Positions 22,871 through 25,670 of a stretch of DNA of 25,670 nt are shown piece after piece. Source of the DNA: ATM1 sp003577165. Its GTDB lineage: Bacteria > Armatimonadota > Fimbriimonadia > Fimbriimonadales > ATM1. The notes under the pieces are model-generated. The model ran no database searches. It was not told where the DNA came from and worked only from the letters and a program-made list of their open reading frames with translations. The position numbers and the translations under genes are program-made. Numbering within the stretch: the stretch's first letter is position 1; each line of letters starts with the position of its first letter. Location of the stretch: the NCBI GenBank assembly GCA_030263715.1, contig SZPM01000028.1, positions 1-25,670 of the forward strand. The letters are read 5' to 3'.

Positions 22871-22948
22871 GTGCGACGAGGTTTTTGGGGCCGCCCGCAG
22901 TTCACTGCCGGCGGCTTCGTGCTTTGTTGGGCCTCTTGCGATGCCTGA
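22871..22948 (+). CDS. Possible 25-codon leader ORF after the riboswitch
   Basis: GTG at 22871 has AAGGAG four bases upstream and opens a 25-codon frame, MRRGFWGRPQFTAGGFVLCWASCDA. It covers the hairpin at 22890-22915 and ends 26 bases before the next gene. It may be a translated leader, or the ribosome site may be chance. No homology is recognised. Confidence 0.3.
   Translation: MRRGFWGRPQFTAGGFVLCWASCDA
22890..22915 (+). terminator. Hairpin downstream of the aptamer, possible expression platform
   Basis: GCCGCCCGCAG (22890-22900) pairs with CTGCCGGCGGC (22905-22915) around a TTCA loop, 10 of 11 positions. A moderately T-rich stretch (TTCGTGCTTTGTT) follows. It could be an intrinsic terminator used when the riboswitch binds its ligand; the T-run is imperfect, and an anti-terminator partner was not identified. 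Confidence 0.5.
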
Positions 22949-22974
22949 AATCAGTTCGCAATTGGAGGCAAACA

Positions 22975-23832
22975 ATGATCTACGAGAACTCGGAATTCGA
23001 GCAGTTCCGCAAGGACTGCCCGCCCGAACGAATCGAATACGTCGCAAGCGAAGCGTTGGAGGCCATCCGCGCTTACAAGATTCCTGGGAGGAAACGGCGC
23101 CCCTGGTGCTTCGTGGAGGCTTGTCACTGCACGCCGGTGCCGCCGCGAGAGTCCTTTTCGTCTCACGCAGAGTGGTTCTTCGCGTTCTTTCGCTCTGCCG
23201 TGCTTCTCGGCCAGACCGCCTTCGAAGAACTTCTGAAGAAGAACAAGTTCTCTGAAGTGGACTTCCCTTGGGTTGATCGGCCGCTCCTCGACAGCATCGA
23301 AGCGATCGACGGAGTTGGTTGGGCCGAAGGCAAGGTGACTCACCCTCTCATACCGAACCCGGTGGTTGTTAGCACAGTCTCCATCGGCTATGGTGAGTGG
23401 GAACTTCCGGGCGCACAACCTTACCGCGAGACGTGGCACGTTTCCGAAGGCCGGAAGAGCGGCACATGGGTTCTTTGGGCGTTCGCTCCTCAGGCGACAA
23501 GGCGCAGACGTCGCAAGTTGATCGTTCCGCTCGCCGCCGTGCAGAGCGAAGTTCTGGACCTGCAATCCGCTTCGTTCCACCTGTTGGCGTCGCGATGCGA
23601 GTGGCTGCGCGACCACTGTCACAGGGGACCGTTCCATTTTTATGGAGCGTCGGACGTAATCGACAGCGAAGCGATGGCGTTCCTGCTGGACGTCGCGTGG
23701 AGCCGACAGGGGCTGGCTGAGATTGGAACCCCGCAGTACCTCGAGCGAGCAGTCAACGCTTACTTCGACAGTTCGGCGCCTGCTCGAACTACGACGCAAT
23801 CCGGCTCCGATAACCTCGAGGTGGCCTCATGA
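22975..23832 (+). CDS. Unknown soluble protein, first gene after the SAM riboswitch
   Basis: A 285-residue protein I do not recognise. It has no signal peptide or membrane helix. It is rich in Trp and aromatic residues (GTWVLWAFAPQATRRRRRKL, with a run of five Arg about 60% along), with HCTPVPPRESFSSHAEWFFA near the N-terminus and LASRCEWLRDHCHRGPFHFYG further on. ATG at 22975 has GGAGG 8 bases upstream; an open frame to 22885 would run through the hairpin and is unlikely. The stop overlaps the next gene as ATGA, so the two are coupled. No methionine or SAM enzyme motif was seen, which is odd for a gene behind this riboswitch. Confidence 0.75.
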   Translation: MIYENSEFEQFRKDCPPERIEYVASEALEAIRAYKIPGRKRRPWCFVEACHCTPVPPRESFSSHAEWFFAFFRSAVLLGQTAFEELLKKNKFSEVDFPWVDRPLLDSIEAIDGVGWAEGKVTHPLIPNPVVVSTVSIGYGEWELPGAQPYRETWHVSEGRKSGTWVLWAFAPQATRRRRRKLIVPLAAVQSEVLDLQSASFHLLASRCEWLRDHCHRGPFHFYGASDVIDSEAMAFLLDVAWSRQGLAEIGTPQYLERAVNAYFDSSAPARTTTQSGSDNLEVAS

Positions 23833-24887
23833 GCGACATCGGAATCTCCGCCATCGAACGCTGCAAGAGCCGGGTTACAAATCCCTCCACACTCGTCGAA
23901 GGACCTCGCGGATTCGCAGTTTGGCACGGACCGCTCCGGCTCACGGCGTGGGCAGACGCGCCCTTCATGGTGGGCGAAGTGGAGATCTCGCGCCTCCACG
24001 CTCGCACCGACTTCCTCAGTGGATTCACGGGATCAGACGAGCAGTGCACACTTCTCAGGAGAATCATGCCGCAGACCATCTTCAGCGGCATCGTGCGCAG
24101 TCCGGATGACCCGTCGAGACTCCAACTCGCTTGCAGCGTCTACTTCGCCGCCGCTGGCGATCCATGTATGCTCGAGCACTTCTTGATTGCCGCCTCCGTG
24201 CAGCCGGCCGAGATCGCGGTGCTCACGCCAACGAAAGATGAACTTGCGTCGGTTGGGCTCGCAGTCGCCGAGGCCCCCCACCCGAGGCTCGGTCTCATCG
24301 AGGGGGACCTGGACCTATTCAAGAAAGGTCTCGATCCGTACAAGGCGGCGGGCAATCAACCTGCCGCCTGCGGCGCTGACGAGATCGAGGAGGCCTACTC
24401 GGAATTCGAACGCTCATCCTTTCTACAGCACTGCGTATTGGAGACGCAGTCCGACGAGTGCATCCAACTTGAGTTTCCATGCCTGCACATGACGAGCCTG
24501 GTGAAACTCGCTACGAACGTGCCACATCCCGTGATCGGAAACGGCCTCGTCTCCCAACTGCTGCTGCCGAACTGGCCGAAGGACCCTGTGAAGTTCGCAC
24601 TCGAGCTCAACGAGCGAGAGTTGACGACGAACACTCAGGTCAACTTCTTGGGAGGTTGGAGCGTGGACAAGTTCTCGACTCCGACGTTCACGTCGTTCGT
24701 CCCCAACCGCGCCCACATTCGCGGGATGGCCGTCATGTCGCTCCTGACGATGATGTTAAGGGCTTACTGGGTCGAATCCCATGTGAACGGCGGCGCGTGG
24801 ACATTCTCACGCTCATGCGAACTGAGAGGGCGAAAACTCTCGGAGTTGGCGGAGGTGATCTGTCAGGAGGGAAAGCCTCTGACGTAG
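23829..24887 (+). CDS. Unknown soluble protein, second gene after the SAM riboswitch
   Basis: A 352-residue protein of unknown function with no export signal or membrane helix. It looks like two alpha/beta halves: RGFAVWHGPLRLTAWADAPF (28-47) and IFSGIVRSPDDPSRLQLACS (83-102) in the first; a charged middle (DLDLFKKGLDPYKAAG ... DEIEEAYSEFERSSF); and NGLVSQLLLPNWPKDPVKFA ... HIRGMAVMSLLTMMLRAYW in the second. ATG at 23829 overlaps the stop of the previous gene, implying linked function and shared riboswitch control. A strong hairpin 20 bases after the stop probably ends the transcript. Confidence 0.75.
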   Translation: MSDIGISAIERCKSRVTNPSTLVEGPRGFAVWHGPLRLTAWADAPFMVGEVEISRLHARTDFLSGFTGSDEQCTLLRRIMPQTIFSGIVRSPDDPSRLQLACSVYFAAAGDPCMLEHFLIAASVQPAEIAVLTPTKDELASVGLAVAEAPHPRLGLIEGDLDLFKKGLDPYKAAGNQPAACGADEIEEAYSEFERSSFLQHCVLETQSDECIQLEFPCLHMTSLVKLATNVPHPVIGNGLVSQLLLPNWPKDPVKFALELNERELTTNTQVNFLGGWSVDKFSTPTFTSFVPNRAHIRGMAVMSLLTMMLRAYWVESHVNGGAWTFSRSCELRGRKLSELAEVICQEGKPLT

Positions 24888-24906
24888 GAGCACGCTCGTG
24901 GAAACT

Positions 24907-24938
24907 GCGCGGCAGTCCTCGGCGTTGGACTGCCGCGC
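24907..24938 (+). terminator. 12-bp perfect hairpin after the two-gene unit
   Basis: GCGCGGCAGTCC (24907-24918) and GGACTGCCGCGC (24927-24938) pair exactly around an 8-base loop. It begins 20 bases after the stop at 24887. No T-run follows, so it is either a factor-aided terminator or part of a structured RNA with the repeat at 24965-25005. Confidence 0.6.
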
Positions 24939-24964
24939 TCGTCCAGTCAGGGACCGACGTGAGT

Positions 24965-25005
24965 ACGCGCACGTGGCTTGGTAGGGCGAGGAAGGACGTG
25001 CGCGT
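24965..25005. repeat. 10-bp perfect inverted repeat in the gap
   Basis: ACGCGCACGT (24965-24974) and ACGTGCGCGT (24996-25005) are exact inverse complements with a 21-base purine-rich loop. It lies 26 bases after the previous hairpin. It is too far from the next gene (25155) for a simple operator and may be RNA structure. The rest of 24888-25154 shows nothing I recognise. Confidence 0.45.
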
Positions 25006-25154
25006 GAACTGTAGAACCTCTCTTTCGATACTGCGCGAAGTGCCCAATCAACGGGGTGTGCCCGCAAATCATGTGAGGGGCTTTGCGTTTCAAAGGGCAT
25101 TGCGCGTCCAGCTTCGATGGGTACCGTGGTCAACGAGCACCCGGCGAGGAAGAT

Positions 25155-25445
25155 GTGCGAGACCTATCTGCGTTGCAGCGATCCAAAGCCGACGCGCGAA
25201 CGAAACGACGCGGCCTGCTGCTGATCCTGGCGGGGATCTGCTATGGGTTAGTCGGCCTTCGGGGCGTGCAGCTTCTCGTGGAGGTCGCCGTCTACAATCT
25301 CGCGCCCACACGCGGGCACGATTCCGTCCGTACCAACATCGCGCTCGATCTACTGGGTGCTGCCTCAGTCTTGCTTGGCATTGTCTGCATATTCGTCGGT
25401 CTTCGGATGCTGCGTACCGGAGGCCGGCAGAAGGATGGCGGCTGA
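25155..25445 (+). CDS. Small two-helix membrane protein of unknown function
   Basis: A 96-residue protein with a basic, polar N-terminus (SKADARTKRRG) and two hydrophobic helices, LLLILAGICYGLVGLRGVQ and LDLLGAASVLLGIVCIFVGL, joined by a polar loop; a basic tail ends it. Both ends are probably cytoplasmic (positive-inside). GTG at 25155 has GAGG 5 bases upstream and is preferred over a TTG at 25083, which would add a 24-residue unsupported extension. Function unknown. Confidence 0.6.
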   Translation: MRDLSALQRSKADARTKRRGLLLILAGICYGLVGLRGVQLLVEVAVYNLAPTRGHDSVRTNIALDLLGAASVLLGIVCIFVGLRMLRTGGRQKDGG

Positions 25446-25458
25446 GAGAGGGAAAGCC

Positions 25459-25608
25459 ATGACGTCTCAGATTGCCGGCGAACTCCGGGTTTCAGAAGAC
25501 AGGATTTTGCCGATCCGATGGAGAGATCGCGACGCGGCAGGCGTTCGCCCAGAGGCGGCGGTCGTATTTAATGGGGGAGAAGCCAAACGGGGCTGGCCAG
25601 GAGGTTGA
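25459..25608 (+). CDS. Possible small ORF of unknown function
   Basis: ATG at 25459 follows GAGAGGGA at good distance and opens 49 codons (MTSQIAGELRVSEDRILPIR...), 13 bases after the previous gene and 3 bases before the next start. No domain is recognised and the composition is not decisive. It fills what would otherwise be a 166-base gap, which gives weak support. Confidence 0.35.
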   Translation: MTSQIAGELRVSEDRILPIRWRDRDAAGVRPEAAVVFNGGEAKRGWPGG

Positions 25609-25611
25609 AGA

Positions 25612-25670
25612 GTGAAACGTGGTCGAGTCAGCGGGGCGTTTAGCCTTGCAGTAGTTTGCACTGTGGGCGC
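25612..25670 (+). CDS. Start of an exported protein (cut by window edge)
   Basis: GTG at 25612 has a strong GGAGG 7 bases upstream and begins MKRGRVSGAFSLAVVCTVG, which looks like the basic and hydrophobic parts of a signal peptide (the Cys may belong to a lipobox). Only 19 codons are visible, so the product cannot be named. Confidence 0.55.
   Translation, partial: MKRGRVSGAFSLAVVCTVG

Overview
The window reads as bacterial chromosome: moderately GC-rich, densely packed, with many GTG and TTG starts and short stop/start overlaps (ATGA, GTGA, TTGA, apparently CTGA) linking genes in operons. No tRNA, rRNA, CRISPR array, transposase or phage gene was seen. Two pseudopilins carry Ala instead of Gly before the cleavage site (A|FTLIE), a form I associate with Armatimonadota, Planctomycetota and Verrucomicrobiota; together with a complete SUF operon and a SAM-type riboswitch this weakly suggests an Armatimonadota-like organism. 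That placement is inference.

Layout. 1-4464 (minus): a type II secretion / type IV pilus-like operon read gspE-F-G-H-I-J, with the last gene cut by the window edge. 4465-4602: a divergent control region with a strong sufB promoter, a palindrome over its -35 box, and a separate inverted repeat near gspE. 4603-10644 (plus): sufB-C-D-S-U, a MIP18/DUF59 (SufT-like) gene and a cysteine-bearing Rrf2 regulator, i.e. a Fe-S cluster assembly operon that carries its own probable sensor. 10695-12620: a large Cys-rich, probably exported protein of unknown role.

12657-16305 (plus): an OsmC-like protein without its usual cysteines, an acyl-CoA-dehydrogenase-fold protein without the usual catalytic glutamate, a PhnD-like binding-protein fold without a signal peptide, and a MetE C-terminal-type zinc methyltransferase with all its metal ligands. 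This looks like an uncharacterised metabolic cassette, and I consider it the best candidate for an undescribed pathway here. 16298-18970 (minus): a large molybdenum/Fe-S formate-dehydrogenase-type subunit of the cysteine (not selenocysteine) type, overlapping the cassette tail to tail. 19065-19541: a DinB-like protein behind a perfect palindrome.

19613-22700 (plus): a three-gene, apparently coupled cell-surface operon: a small membrane protein, a methyltransferase with a kinase-like N-terminal part, and a membrane-anchored alkaline-phosphatase-superfamily transferase. 22749-24887: an extended -10 promoter, a compact SAM-I-clan riboswitch, a hairpin that may be its expression platform, then two overlapping genes of unknown function. 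24888-25154 has no gene but two strong inverted repeats. The right edge holds a small two-helix membrane protein, a doubtful small ORF and the start of an exported protein.
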